A DNA stretch of 64,000 nucleotides from Lota lota (lineage: Eukaryota > Chordata > Actinopteri > Gadiformes > Lotidae): assembly GCA_026745465.1 (NCBI GenBank), contig JACYXH010000438.1, positions 82,001 through 146,000 on the forward strand, in the 5' to 3' direction. A program made the position numbers and the translations under genes. Shown here piece by piece: positions 31,201 through 43,061 of this stretch. How positions within the stretch are numbered: position 1 is the stretch's first letter; each line of letters starts with the position of its first letter. The notes under the pieces were generated by a model. It had not been told where the DNA came from. It did not search any database and worked only from the letters and a program-made list of their open reading frames with translations.

Positions 31201-34200
31201 TCAGATTCAAGGGGACCTATATCCTAGGTCCAGCTAGCCTTGTCCAAAACATTATAATTCAGCATGAGAAAGACTTGCATCTCAGCACAGAATACCTAAT
31301 CCACAGGGCTTGCCAGCCATCGACATTTCAGGGGTAGGAAGTGCAACCACATCGCAGACTGTCCAGCTTAAATGACCATTTATAAAAAATGTTCTGGTAC
31401 ATTTTCCAACTTGTCCGATTCTGTCCATTTGGAGACCATCCATTGTTCCTTCCCATTGTAGTCCGATCTGAAGCCGTCGCATTATTCAGTCACACTGCAA
31501 TCCAATCTGCATGACACTCAAGTCGTCCTGCCCAGTGTGTAGGAGATGGAATAAAAGGCCAGATGCTGGATCGCTCCAAGCTCTTCATTTTTCTTGATCG
31601 CAAAGGCACGATGTTGAGGGGTCATCCCACATCCCATGTTTATTTTTGCATGACACCCATGTCAAGATGCTCACACATAGTATGCCACGTTAGGCCGATC
31701 CCTGGCCATGTTAGATTGATCCCTTTAATGAAGTACCCTATGCCAGCTTAAACACTGGCCACGCTCACATGAAGTACCTATGCCAGGTCAAACACTGGCC
31801 ACGCTCACATGAAGTACCTATGCCAGGTCAAACACTGGCCACGCTCACATGAAGTACCTATGCCAGGTCAAACACTGGCAACGCTCACATGAAGTACCTA
31901 TGCCAGGTCAAACACTGGCAACGCTCACATGAAGTACCCTATGCCAGGTCAAACACTGGCCATGCTCACATGACGTACCCTATGCCAGCTCAAACACTGG
32001 CCATGCTCACATGACGTACCCTATGCCAGCTCAAACACTGGCCACGCTCACATGAAATACCCTATGCCAGCTCAAACACTGGCCACGCCCACATGAAGTA
32101 CCCTATGCCAGGTCAAAGACTGGCCACGCTCACATGAAGTACATATGCCAGGTCAAACACTGGCCACGCTCACATGAAGTACCCTATGCCAGGTCAAACA
32201 CTGGCCATGCTCACATGAAGTACCCTATGCCAGGTCAAACACTGGCCATGCTCACATGACGTACCCTATGCCAGCTCAAACACTGGCCATGCTCACATGA
32301 AATACCCTATGCCAGCTCAAACACTGGCCACGCCCACATGAAGTACCCTATGCCAGGTCAAAGACTGGCCACGCCCACATGAAGTACCCTATGCCAGGTC
32401 AAAGACTGGCCACGCTCACATGAAGTACCTATGCCAGGTCAAACACTGGCCACGCTCACATGAAGTACCATATACCAGGTCAAACACTGGCCACGCTCAC
32501 ATGAAGTACCCTATGCCAGGTCAAAGACTGGCCACGCTCACATGTAGTAAGAAAACAAATGCAAATTAAAGAATTTATTTTCAGTTTTTAGACAAAGTAC
32601 AAACAAATCATACTCAAAGAAAAACAAAGCCAAATAAGGAAAAAGAAAGTAAGAACCGTGTTATAAGCTTCACAATGGTAGACTGCTGTAAAATAGGGCT
32701 GGAACTAACCATCGATTCATCCAAAATATTTGAAAGTTACCAAAGTGATGTCTTAAATTTGCTTGCTTCATCTGACAAGCAGCAAAGAAAAACTCAAGTA
32801 ATCGGTTTATAATGATCTTTGAACCAAATATTTGAGTTACTGAAGCATCATGGAAAAAATGTCAGGCATTTGTCCTTGAAAAGACCCAAACAATTAATTA
32901 TTTAAAATGTGATCGACAAAACAAATAGTGTACAAATTGTTGCAGCCCTGGTAACCATAATACCGTAGGCGTCAGATTCAAATTTTGTACAATATTCTTC
33001 AGTACTGTCCGACATTGGTAATTGATTGTGCAGGATGTCTCCAAAGTAAATACACGGTTGACTCAGGTCCCTGAAGTGACGTACTAGCAGTCCAGTGGTT
33101 TCCTGAATGAGTATCCTTCAAATGCAAACTGTGCCGCTTTGATGAGTCTGAGGACAGGGACAGGATTTGATGGAAGTGGTGAGAAGGCAATCTGTTGAGA
33201 AGGACAACCCAGTGGTGGGGTGGTAGGTCTTGAACAGCAGGATCCTCATCATCCCATCTGAGCAGCAGGCCGATGAGCCCCCTGCTGGCTCAGACGCAAG
33301 CCTTTCTCAGCTTGAACTGCAGAGTAATGGGCGAGGCCAGCTAGCCCTAGAAGATGGGTCCCCTCAAATCAGAACCCATCCTGGCAAGATCCCAACAAGG
33401 ACCCTTTCTGAACTGCAGTTGTGCTCTCCTCCAGCTGGGGAGGTAGAGAAACCGTCGCTACGGCTTCAAGATTTATGGAGGGGAACATTGAAATGTGCTC
33501 CATGGTTCACTGATGCAAGACCGAGGTTGTGTTCCAGTTGCTCAGAGGAAGAGCCCTCACACCTTGCCCCTGGTGTTTCTCCTTAGGAGAGTCCCTGTCA
33601 CCATCTTGAAGGACATTCCAATTCACATAACTGACGTTACGACGGCCTCTTAAACACCTGGTTTCTCCCGAGGGGGCACGTCTACAGAGCTGTAGACGTC
33701 AGACAGCACAGAACCCTAGCATGCATCTGATCACTTAGACCACAGCCCCCCCATCAGTAGGACAACACACATGATGTGATGCAATGTTCAGGAAAGTAGT
33801 GGGAAAGTGGGCAGAAACAATATCAGAGGGGGGTCTGAGGTGGGGGGCCTGAGAGGGGGCATGAAAGGGAGGGGCCTGAGAGGGGGCCTGATAGGGGCAT
33901 GAGAGGGAGGGGCCTGAGAGGGGGGGCCTGAGAGGGGGGGGCCTGCAGAGGGGGGCAGGAGAGGGGGGGCAGGAGGGGGGGGGGCCTGAGAGCCTATACT
34001 GCACCACTTTTAACAACAGCATCCACGACCTGTTCAAACTAAACACCGAATTAGCCCATGTACCAACAAAAATCCTTAGTATTTAAATCCACCTACACTC
34101 AACCAACCAGGAGGCCAAAACGATGCCCCAACATAAAAAAGGAAAAATCAGGACTTACAGTTTGCAGTTTCTTCGTTGTTCAATTGTGATACTCACAGAA

Positions 34201-35454
34201 TTGCAGTTTCTTATTCTTGACCTGTGAAGGAGTGCAACAAGCAGATTAGTTTTAGAGCTCTAATTAACCACTGAACACAGTGGCATGTTCAATTATTTTC
34301 AATCATGCATTCCTTTCCCCAATCAATCAATCTACTCTCACATTTGTAGCACTAAACCCTAAACCCTCACCCTTTTTTATAACAGAAGTCAGTGGGCTTC
34401 AATCTTTAAACTCAGTACTTTCACCTGTAGAAACGTCATTGAAACTTTACTTTATTGCTTAAAGATGCGTATGTAGAGTTTAGATGCATCTAGCGGAACA
34501 GACTTGATAGAAATTGTATATGATATTCACAAGTGTTTTAATTAGTGTAATAATCCAATGAAAATAAGAGTCGTTGTGTAAAGTTATGATTGCGGTAAAA
34601 AAAATAAGTAATTCTTTCCCGTTTAACTACTAAGACTACTATTCCACAATCTACTTTCATATGAATTGGCGAGTTATGTTTCACATTAAAAATCAATGCA
34701 GTTCTGTCGCTCTGCTGTCTAAAGACAGACAGACGCCAGCATTGCACGCCGTCATTTCCCCGCCTGCTACTTTTGCACGTTTACATGATGGTGGCCATTT
34801 TAAAGTGAATGAGGTCTCAAGCTTCCTCTCCATGAGCTTCCACAACCTGCTCTGCAGAGCACTGCTAATCATGGTAGTCACACTGGGGGATGTTCAAGTA
34901 CTGATTTCTTTCAACGCAATCATGTGCATGATACCAGGTATGTGCATGATTGTATGACCTACATATACTATTTTTCAATCAATAGCTTCAGGAATAGAAG
35001 ACAGAATATGTTAAATAAAATCCTAAAACAAAAATCCTTCAAAACCAAAAGGCTAAAAACAACCAAGAACACCATCAAGGGTTTAATTCAAACATGACGC
35101 CAACGCATCAGACTCTAAACATCTTAAATCAGTCCACACAACATCAACACCAGCCTTCAATCCCACCACCTGAGTAAAACACATGCACCCATATCCATAC
35201 TCCTTTCAAACAGTCCACGTCCTTCTACATCCAGAACCAACACGATCAAACACTTCCAGTGGGCCTAGTAGGAGAACAAAAGTCACACTCACAGCAGCTC
35301 CACAGGCACGGTCTTTTTCACTTCGAAAAGCGCACGGTGCCCCGCGGTGAACCTGGAACACAGAGGAGCACGTTGGTCGTTAGTCACTCATAACCGTTAA
35401 CCGGAAACCTGCAACCACGTTCTGCTTCACTTCTGAAACAATATCGAGCTTACC
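22240..35454 (-). CDS. Candidate unrecognised minus-strand gene of small exons
   Basis: I do not recognise a family. Exon-like segments bounded by AG acceptors and GT donors on the minus strand are: 35454 (donor of a possible CpG-rich first exon), 35352-35293, 34221-34159, 30522-30451, 30417-30369, 28880-28813, 28717-28663, then in each tandem unit a 66-nt segment B (unit 1: 23401-23336; unit 4: 27775-27710) and a 66-nt segment A (23026-22961, 24452-24387, 25826-25761, 27396-27331), then 22678-22599, 22351-22310 and 22257-22240. From 30522 downward most phases chain (1-1, 1-0, 0-1, 1-1 cassettes, 1-0, 0-0) with open frames. The exceptions are 30417-30369 and unit 3 segment B, which carries a one-base insertion. 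Segments B, 22678-22599 and 22257-22240 share related sequence (EEPCWRT; GAVHLEEH; EPCIWK). No start codon or poly(A) site is established. A non-coding RNA or decayed gene is equally possible. Confidence 0.33.
22930..28677. repeat. Four tandem copies of a ~1.4-kb unit
   Basis: The anchor GACTAACCGCTGGCATTTAC recurs at 22941, 24367, 25741 and 27311, giving unit lengths of 1426, 1374 and 1570 bp; the last unit ends near 28677. The units differ by scattered substitutions and small indels. Most of the length difference comes from a nested 63-bp minisatellite with about 4, 3, 6 and 3 copies. Each unit holds two 66-nt segments flanked by splice-like sites on the minus strand (see the candidate gene). 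The near identity implies recent duplication or ongoing homogenisation. Confidence 0.95.
23740..24018. repeat. 63-bp minisatellite, unit 1 of the tandem array
   Basis: About four copies of a 63-bp repeat containing CTCAGCCTCCGGTCCACCCT and GATCCATGCCTGGTGCAGGG. Matching arrays lie at about 25170-25385 (3 copies), 26547-26955 (6 copies) and 28115-28333 (3 copies). Because 63 is a multiple of three, long open frames with 21-residue periods cross them on both strands. One site varies between CTGGTTACC and CAGGTTACC, which makes or removes a stop in the minus frame. Confidence 0.93.
28680..31730. other. AT-rich region, no recognised gene apart from candidate exons
   Basis: Apart from the exon-like segments of the minus-strand candidate (28880-28813, 30417-30369, 30522-30451), I see only simple sequence such as a (GAT)n stretch near 30381-30399. 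No RNA gene or full transposon is evident. Confidence 0.45.
31733..32545. repeat. 41-bp minisatellite, about 20 copies
   Basis: Tandem units with CTATGCCAGGTCAAACACTGG then CACGCTCACATGAAGTACC. Variants (AGCTCAAAC, GTCAAAGAC, CGCCCACATG) recur in ordered blocks, showing higher-order duplication within the array. Confidence 0.95.
32694..32950. mobile_element. hAT-like non-autonomous element remnant
   Basis: The left end TAGGGCTGGAACTAAC and the reverse complement of the right end (CAGGGCTGCAAC) form imperfect terminal inverted repeats around 257 bp of non-coding sequence. I found no clear 8-bp target duplication, so the boundaries and class are tentative. Confidence 0.4.
33230..33586 (+). other. 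Unrecognised 118-codon open frame
   Basis: The frame encodes a Ser/Pro/Glu-rich peptide, with LQDLWRGTLKCAPWF and LCSSCSEEEPS near its end. The first ATG-like codon is not in a strong context, and no splice partners or known domain are seen. It may be a fragment of a repeat or chance. Confidence 0.15.
33830..33990. repeat. G-rich short tandem array
   Basis: Repeats of GGGGCCTGAGAGGGGG with variable G runs over about 160 bp. Confidence 0.85.
34374..34640. repeat. Duplicated segment, copy 1
   Basis: This ~267-bp segment (from TATAACAGAAGTCAG through TTATTGCTTAAAGATGCG, ATGCATCTAGCGGAACAGAC and ATCCAATGAAAATAAGAGTC) has a close copy at about 35634-35910. The core also matches the diverged copy at 14866-14975, so a dispersed repeat seems to have been carried in a local duplication. 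Confidence 0.8.
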
Positions 35455-35633
35455 GTGTATTGGAGACGTTAGACGGCCGGCTGGGGGTGGGGACCGACCT
35501 GTTGGGTTTACTGAACTGAACTGGTCAGTAAATGTCAAAGCAAACGGAGCGCGAGCCGCAACAGGTGAGCTCGTTAGCACGGCGCGGGGCCCTAATTAGT
35601 CCAACTCCGTGCAGGTGCGGCCCCGGATACTCA

Positions 35634-35935
35634 TTATAACGGAAGTCGGGGTGTGCTTCAATCTTCAAACTCAGTTGAACCTGTAGAAACGTCATTAAAA
35701 CGTGAAACTGATAGTCTTTACTTTATTGCTTAAAGGTGCGTGTGTAGAGTTTAGATGCATCTAGCGGAACAGACTTGATAGAAATTGTATATGATATTCA
35801 TAAGTGTTTTAATTAGTGTAATAATCCAATGAAAATAAGAATCGTTGTGTAAAATTATGATTGCTGTAAATAAATTGTAAAAACAATAATAAAAAATTAT
35901 TATTATTTCCCATTGAACTACAAAGACTACAGCCT
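35634..35935. repeat. Duplicated segment, copy 2
   Basis: Close copy of 34374-34640, with an extra ~16 bp (ACGTGAAACTGATAG region) and a longer A/T-rich end. Just after it, AGCCTTCAATCACACCACC and CTGAGTAAAACACA repeat the sequence at 35153-35180, showing a further rearranged duplication. Confidence 0.8.
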
Positions 35936-37037
35936 TCAATCACACCACCTGAGTAAAACACACACAATAGACCCAACAACACAACTACAAGGTTAGGTTT
36001 AGACTTTCTACTTTTGAAAGTGAACGCATGGCAGGAAGACGTGAGGAGAAGCCTTCGGAAGACCGAGCTTAACACACGCGTTCTTTTACAGCTCCTGATG
36101 TACCGCACACATCCAGTGGAGGTATTCCAGACACTTGTGTTAAATGGGCAGAGGAACACTGTTTCATTGTGAATGGGAATGTGTTCATCCCTTTTGGGAA
36201 GATGGAGCTCACCTGATAGATCAAGCTTTTCATTAGGAACCCTGACCCACCTTGCACAGTAACAAGTATAACACGTGTGTCATTCAGGCACAACCCAGAG
36301 CTGCTCTGAACTGGAAAATGTACACGGATAACAAAGACTTAAACGTGTTAGTTATGATGCCGGTGTAGGTGGCCTATATACTGCTGGAGGAGGATTTGAG
36401 GGGTGGAAATGGATGAATTGATCTCAGATAGAATTTATTTGTATTTTATTACATTTATTTGGGTTTGATTGTTATTTTATTTATTATTTTCGTTAAGCGT
36501 CTATCGTTTGTTGACAGGGTTGAAACGTCATCCCATTGGTTACCTTGGTAAATGGCCAGTACTCTGTCCGTCCACTAGGGAGCAGCCCTGCTCCTTCGTA
36601 ATACCTAACTCAGTGAACGCGGCATGCCTGCTAATCAGAGTTGGGCAACTGTTTAGGTTGGGTTCAACCCTGCAGGTGGAGAGGCCGAAGTATATCTACT
36701 CCATCGCCTTTGCCACTCAGCCACAGCAGCACATAGACTTCAGTGGAAGTCTGTCAGTCCTTCAAACAGTAGCATTCTGCAGTGTTTCATGATTGGATAA
36801 TAGTTAACTTCTACCTCTACTTCATATCAAATTTAGACCTATGGACAGTGTCGGTCTTTTTTCCACATTGTAGAGATGCCGGGGATTGAGCTACACCCCC
36901 TACTTTTCACAAATGTACATCTCTACCCTCAGTACCTGGAGCTTTGCTTAACGATACAGCCGATATATAGGTTGACTGCCGCTCCTAAATGATGCTGGTG
37001 GTTGGCCTGCCTGCTAATGGCAGAGGTGGGCAACTGG

Positions 37038-37117
37038 TGCGGCAGAATTCAAGCGTGCACAGGGCGATCCAATGGATTTCTAGTCCATGGCGACGGACTG
37101 GTGAACCACTGAGGTCT
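37038..37117 (-). pseudogene. tRNA-Ser-like relic
   Basis: On the minus strand, CAGTGGTTCACCAG is followed by an intact anticodon arm ATGGACTAGAAATCCAT (AGA anticodon) and a degenerate T-arm CGCTTGAATTCTGCCG. About nine extra bases sit between the D and anticodon arms, and the acceptor stem does not pair, so it is not a functional tRNA. On the plus strand at 37116-37144 a second T-arm-like piece (GCGCATGTCTGAATCCTGC) abuts it, suggesting a tRNA-derived retroelement fragment. Confidence 0.45.
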
Positions 37118-37216
37118 CCCTGCGCATGTCTGAATCCTGCGTACAACGGTTGACGAACTCGGCTCCTAGCAGACTGGCAGTTGGCATTTTCTGCGTTTCC
37201 ACTCAGATTTCTTTAT

Positions 37217-37220
<4 letters not shown>

Positions 37221-37271
<51 letters not shown>

Positions 37272-37290
37272 GCGTGTGCGTGTGCGTGTG
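37221..37290. repeat. (GT)n / (GTGC)n tract upstream of anapc7
   Basis: Pure GT for about 46 bp, then GTGTGC units. It ends about 180 bp before the anapc7 start codon, so it is in or near the promoter. Confidence 0.95.
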
Positions 37291-37472
37291 CACCCCACTC
37301 CTTGTCGAGGAGGAGGAGGAGGGGGTGGAGCATGGGTGTGTAGGGGCGGAGCCCACAGCCGTCTCTCACGTGATCACTACGTCACACAAACCATTGCTAC
37401 CGCTTCCTAGAAAGTGTTTACAAGCCCGGGAACCTATTAACATAGCCACCTTTAACTCGCTTTGGACTCAAA

Positions 37473-40400
37473 ATGAACGTGATAGACCATGTCCGCGACA
37501 TGTCCGCCGCGGGGCTTCATTCTAACGTCCGGATCATGAGCAGTTTGTTGTTGACGACGAGCAACAACAACCCGTAAGTAGCAGTGGCGTCCGGAAGGGC
37601 CTCCGTCTATCACCCGGACCGTGCCGCTCCCCAAGTGCTCTGCAGCAGCCCAGTGTGGCCCATCTGAACGGGCAGTTTGCCTTTGGTTGCGTTCTTCCAC
37701 CGTGGAAGTAGAGAGTGAACTGCGTTCTTCCACCGTGGAAGTAGAGAGTGAACTGCGTTCTTCCACCGTGGAAGTAGAGAGTGAACTGCGCTCTTCCACC
37801 ATGGAAGTAGAGAGTGAACTGCGCTCTGCAGCTGAACGGGACCGTACGTTCACGTTTGACATACAATAATAAGACGCACATTTGAGATGCCACTTGTGTA
37901 TCTCCAGCTTGTGTTCTTTTTTTAATTGAATTTTTTACATTTCCAATGTCGAGATACTAACAACACAGCGTAATATTGTGGCGTGGTCACATATAGTTGA
38001 GTTAAGTGCGATGTTAAACCTGCTCCATTCACTCTGCAACGTATTGGGATGTTCTATACACCTATTTCTACGCGTTGTGATCGTTCGCAGACGCATATAT
38101 GAACGATGATTCTGAACCCTTCATGTGTGGTTTGATGGCATAATTAAAACCTAGGTTGAGCATTTCAAACGATCTTGTAACCAAATGACTAGACGGCTGT
38201 GCGTCCGTCGGGTTGAACTGACTGAACCTTTGTCCCGCACGTTGCAGGGAGCTGTTTTCCCCTTCTCAAAAGTACCAGCTCCTTGTGTATCATGCCGATG
38301 CCATCTTTCACGACAAGGAGTATCGGAACGCTGCATGCAAGTACAGTATGGCCCTGCAGCAAAAGAAAGTCATCAGCAAAACATCCAAGGTTCGCACGTC
38401 GACGGGCGGCGCGGCGTCCAACGTCCCGGGCCAGGTAGCTTACGTGGAAGTTCTTCTCATCATGGACCACATACCATTTGCCGTTAAATTCCCTATTGCG
38501 TTTAAGGGATCAAAAAGCATCACTCTGCATGTGTCTTATTAACATGAATAAATGACTGTACACGTGCAAACGATGTGTAACTTTTCAGAGCCTGCCCTCA
38601 GAGATTGAGGTGAAATACAAGATAGCAGAATGCTACACCATATTGAAACTAGATAAAGATGCCATTGCAGTGCTGGATGGGATCCCATCCAGACAGAGAA
38701 CTCCAAAGGTAGGCTCCATCCTCTACTTTAAGGGCATGTTTATCTGAGTTTGAGGGGACTTAAAGTGGTCAACGCATGATGAGTGTCCAAAAAAGGCCTG
38801 GGCGCCAGGTTGGGCATACAGAACATAGCCAGCCTACATGAAAACATGGTTTAAATGAGGGAATCCGTTGGTTTGAGAATGCCAAACAAAGCTGTAATCT
38901 GATTGGATGTGCCTCGAGGTCAAGGTCGAGGACCCAAGCAGTCTGCTACGCACAGCGCCGACACAAGGTCGGGCTTCACAGCTGATCTCCGTAGGGATTA
39001 CATTTGCAGACGCTGGAAGCTCGTTGTGTTTTGACTGCTGTGGGTTCATAAAATGTTCTCTTTTAAATGGAAAGTGATGAAGACATGAAGACATCTTAGG
39101 TTTTCTCTTTATGCCTCAGATCAACATGATGCTAGCTAACTTGTACAGGAAGGCCGGCCAAGAGCGATCCGCTGTGTCCAGCTACAAGGAGGTTCTGAGA
39201 CAGTGCCCTCTGGCCCTAGATGCCATTATAGGTATGGGTCATCACACCAATCTATTTATGCATTGATTGTTCACACCTGGATAGGCACGTGTTGTGCACT
39301 GCACCACCCAGCTTGTGTGTGGCATAGCCACAGGCCGTCAAAAGTCAGCCTGTCCTCTTTGTACCCTGGTTCCCCAGGCCTCCTGTCTCTCTCGGTGAAG
39401 GGAGCAGAGGTGGCGTCAATGACCATGGACATGATCCAGAGTATCCCCAACCTGGACTGGCTCTCTGTCTGGATCAAAGCATACGCCTTCATTCATGCCG
39501 GGGACAATCAAAGGGCCATCAACACCATTTGGTGAGCAGAGCCACCTTCAACCTTATTCACCTAGCACCCATCCAACGGACGGGTTAGTTGGGTGGGTTA
39601 ACCTCACATTTCTGGAAACCGTGACAACGCGATGCAAAATCTTTAGTACTGCATTCCATTTCCCAACCCAGGTAGCATTTAGAAGGCATTTCAATCGCGG
39701 CGTCATGGTTTCCTCCAAAGATTCTAAAAGGTTTCCCCATCCTGCTAACCAACATGGCCGCTAGCTGAATAAGGCGTCTGTCAGATGTGGTCTGGTGGTA
39801 CCCCCTAAAACCCCATGCCCTTAAATTGGCATGGCAAAAACAATTCAAACAGGGAAACTATTCATGTGATGGCTTTTTATGTCCTGCGTGTGTCTCAGCT
39901 CTCTGGAGAAGAAGTTCCTTTTGCGGGACAACGTGGACCTGCTTGTGAGCCTGGCTGATGTCTACTTCAGGGCAGGTGACACAAAGAACTCCATCCTGAA
40001 GTTTGAACAAGCCCAGATGCTGGACCCCTACCTGATCAAAGGTGCGGTCATCTCCCAAAAGGTTTAAATGTCACTGAGTTTGGATTGAAATTGTGCTATG
40101 TAATTAATATGTTGTTCTTGAAACTCCTCATTTGTCCTTTTTTTATTATATGGATTTCAATTAGCCACAAACTGCAAATAGGTTAGCAACAGATCTTTGC
40201 ATATAGCAGACGTTTCACAAATGGAAAAGACAAACACAAAATTAAAGCATTATCTTGACGCTATTCTCAGTACGGTTGGGAGTGGGTGTGTAACCCATTT
40301 ATAGTACTTTTAATTTACTATGAAGTATTTTTGCAGACTTTTCTTTTTCAAAGTGACCTGCAAGTGAGTCACGATACAAGAAGTGACCGAGCACGGAGGC

Positions 40401-42365
40401 ATCTTTCTCAAGGATGCTTAAGGTTGCGGACCGAGGGGATTGAACCCAGCGCCCATTTACCTGGCAGTGGAACACGCTACTGTGCCACTGCCACACTGTC
40501 CTGTTACATCCTCCATGCTGAACACGTGTACTTGGGGTTATTTGTGCGGCAGGCATGGACGTGTACGGCTACCTGATGGCCCGAGAGGGACACCTGGAGG
40601 ACGTGGAGGTGCTGGGAGGACGGCTCTTCAACATCTCGGACCAGCACGCCGAACCGTGGGTCATCTCCGGGTGAGTCAGGCAGCCCGTCGACGGGGAAGC
40701 GGTTCATTCATACACGACGTGTGTTTGTCTCACAGTCGTCGTGTCTTTGGCGTTTCGGCAGCACCGTCCATTACCTCTTAGTCCCACGTTTCGTGATGAA
40801 GGCGTGCGGCGTCCTGAGCGGGCGTCTCCTCCCGCGTCGGCTTTACGCTCGACCTCCTCTGTGAGTTGTTCTCTTCTTTTCAGCTGCCATAGCTTTTACA
40901 GTAAGCGCTACTCCCGGGCTCTGTACCTGGGGGCCAAGGCCATCCAGCTGAACAGCAACAGCGTGCAGGCCCTCCTCCTGAAGGGGGCGGCGCTGAGGAA
41001 CATGGGACGCGTCCAGGAGGCCATCATCCATTTCAGAGAGGCCATGAGGCTGGCTCCCTGTCGCCTGGACTGCTACGAAGGCATGCCCTCCTCTACCCCT
41101 TCTTTTTCAATTGAAATGTCTCGCGGCTTTTAAAGACGACGTGAAATGTCTTTCTGTGCACGTCTTACTTCACCTAAATGTGTTCGGAGGGATTGTTATT
41201 TGAATCTTTGATTTTATTGGCTCACGACAAAACACACTTGCTTGTTGTGCTTGTTGCAGTGAGGCGAGATGATCGGTTAAATTGGTTGTTGTCACAACCC
41301 AAAGATGCTCCGCAGTAGAGGACGTTTATTAGATGTAAAATAACTATGGTCCATCTCTTCCTCGGTCGCCAGGTCTGATTGACTGTTACCTGGCGTCCAA
41401 TGGGATCCGAGAAGCCATGGGGATGGCCAACAACATTTACAAAACCCTAGGGGCCAACGCACAGACTCTGACCATCCTGGCGACGGTCTGCCTGGAGGAC
41501 CCCGTCACCCAGGAGAAGGCCAAGGCGCTGCTAGACAAAGCCCTGGCCCAGAGGCCTGACTACACCAAGGCCGTGGTCAAGAAGGCTGAACTACTGAGTA
41601 CGCAGTACCGACGTCACCAACGATGGCCGCCGACATGAAATCGAAACGAGAAGCCCTGCTCCATTGTCAACTTTTGAAATCGATTTGTGTTTTTCCCTTG
41701 TTAAAAGGCCGAGAGCAGAAATATGAGGAGGGGATCGCTCTCCTTCGCAACGCCCTGGCCAATCAGAGTGACTGTGTCCTGCACCGAATGCTGGGGGATT
41801 TCCTGGTGGCGGTCAATGATTACCAAGAAGCCATGGACCAGTACAGCATAGCCCTTAGGTAAGAGTACACCTTCCGTCGGGTCCAGTTTTGAGTGTCTCA
41901 CCTTCAGAGGACTTTAAAAAAACGTACCAGGCACTTGAGAACCACGCTTTCTGGGGACTTGAATGCTAAGCGCCCAACAAAGCATCTGCAATTATAGTTA
42001 TACAATGCTGGCGGATGCCAGTGGGCCAACACCGGTTCATTACACTTCATCCGCCAACACGATGGACGAACAGCACGGCCCACTGGGCCGATGTTGGGTG
42101 TTTACAGGGGCAGTGGGAAGTCAACACTTTTGTTTCCGTGTCTTTTTCCTATATCTTTCTGCTGTCTGTGAAAAGCCTGGATCCCAACGACCAGAAGTCT
42201 CTGGAGGGCATGCAGAAGATGGAGAAGGAGGAGAGCCCTACGGACGCCACGGTAGAGCTGGACGGAGACGACATGGAGGGCAGCGGGGAGGAGGGAGACC
42301 TGGAGGGCAGCGACAGTGAGGCGGCTCAGTGGGCCGACCAGGAGCAGTGGTTTGGCATGCAGTGA
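37473..42365 (+). CDS. anapc7: Anaphase-promoting complex subunit 7
   Basis: APC7 is a tetratricopeptide-repeat scaffold subunit in the arc lamp of the APC/C ubiquitin ligase, in the nucleus and cytoplasm. Exons: 37473-37573, 38248-38434, 38589-38708, 39120-39231, 39378-39531, 39899-40041, 40553-40670, 40884-41080, 41373-41597, 41708-41858, 42176-42365. They join in phase to 565 residues, the human length. Landmarks are the N-terminus MNVIDHVRDMSAAGLHSNV, KYQLLVYHADAIFHDKEYRNA, LDWLSVWIKAYAFIHAGDN, TPR residues such as YSRALYLGAKAIQLNSNSVQ, and the acidic C-terminus ending EQWFGMQ. The intron after exon 8 begins GC (GAAG|GCATGC), with no usable GT nearby; all other introns are GT-AG. It sits tail-to-tail with atp2a2, as in human 12q24. 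Confidence 0.97.
37688..37825. repeat. 33-bp minisatellite in anapc7 intron 1
   Basis: Four copies of a 33-bp unit starting about 115 bp after exon 1. Each holds the inverted repeat TTCCACCGTGGAA, with 6-bp arms around one base. The frame through it (RSSTVEVESEL repeats) is a consequence of the 33-bp period. Confidence 0.93.
40335..40505 (-). mobile_element. tRNA-derived SINE in anapc7 intron 6
   Basis: On the minus strand the head has an A-box-like TGGCACAGTAGCG and a B-box GGTTCAATCCC, followed by a body with CTTGAGAAAGATGCC and GACTCACTTGCAGGTCAC, typical of fish tRNA-type SINEs. It ends near 40335 in an A-rich stretch and lies about 50 bp upstream of anapc7 exon 7. Confidence 0.6.
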
Positions 42366-43061
42366 CCCCCCCCCCCCCCCCCCTAAACCCCAGCAGTGAC
42401 CCCCCCTCCCCCCAGCAACCACCCCTAAACCCCAGCAGTGACCCCCCCCCCCCCTAAACCCCAGCAGTGACCCACCCCTAAACCCCAGCAGTGACCCCCC
42501 TCCCCCCCCTAAACCCCAGCAGTGACCCCCCCCCCAGCAACCACCCCTAAACCCCAGCTGCCCCGACATGGCCACAGGGAACCTTTGCTCCACGGTTTAT
42601 CGCTGCGTGCCACTGCAGAATGTAGTGCAGGGGTTGGCCAATGGATGCCCCCCCCCCCCCCCCCCCCCCCCGCGTGATCAAGGACTTCATGGAGAATGTA
42701 TCTCAACATGTGGGGCTGACAGTGCCAGGATTTGAATTGATTTCTTGTAGTCTTTTTTTTCTTCTTAGTTTCTCAGCTACAGAGTTAAAAGAAGAACATG
42801 AAAGACCGCTGAAGTGTAAAGCAACAAGAGTCTTGACTCCTGATCGAACGCTCAAGAGTGTTCAAGTCATATTTAGTTTCATCTGTTCTTTTGACCCTGT
42901 TGCCTCTGAACCGTCTTCATTTTATGTGTGGTGTTGAATATTAATACATTCTTTATAAGTTTGCCTTTGTAAATAAAATAGCATTTTATGCTAGACATGA
43001 ACTTTCTCAAATATTCTCTCACCCTTTTAAGTGTAATGTGTATTATACTTGTATAATAAAT
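42366..43061 (+). other. anapc7: anapc7 3' UTR
   Basis: The UTR begins with a C-rich minisatellite (about 42366-42560) of units containing CTAAACCCCAGCAGTGACCC with variable C runs, then poly(C) near 42649-42671. Polyadenylation signals AATAAA occur at 42972-42977 and 43055-43060. Confidence 0.55.

Noticed and set aside
35995..36220. Plus-strand exon-like stretch after TCTTTTACAG (with TCVKWAEEHCFIVNG)
   Set aside because: An open frame after an acceptor-like AG, but no matching donor or neighbour exon and no recognised family.
37534..37893. Open frames with 11-residue repeats in anapc7 intron 1
   Set aside because: Explained by the 33-bp minisatellite; the exon 1 donor and exon 2 acceptor are well supported around it.
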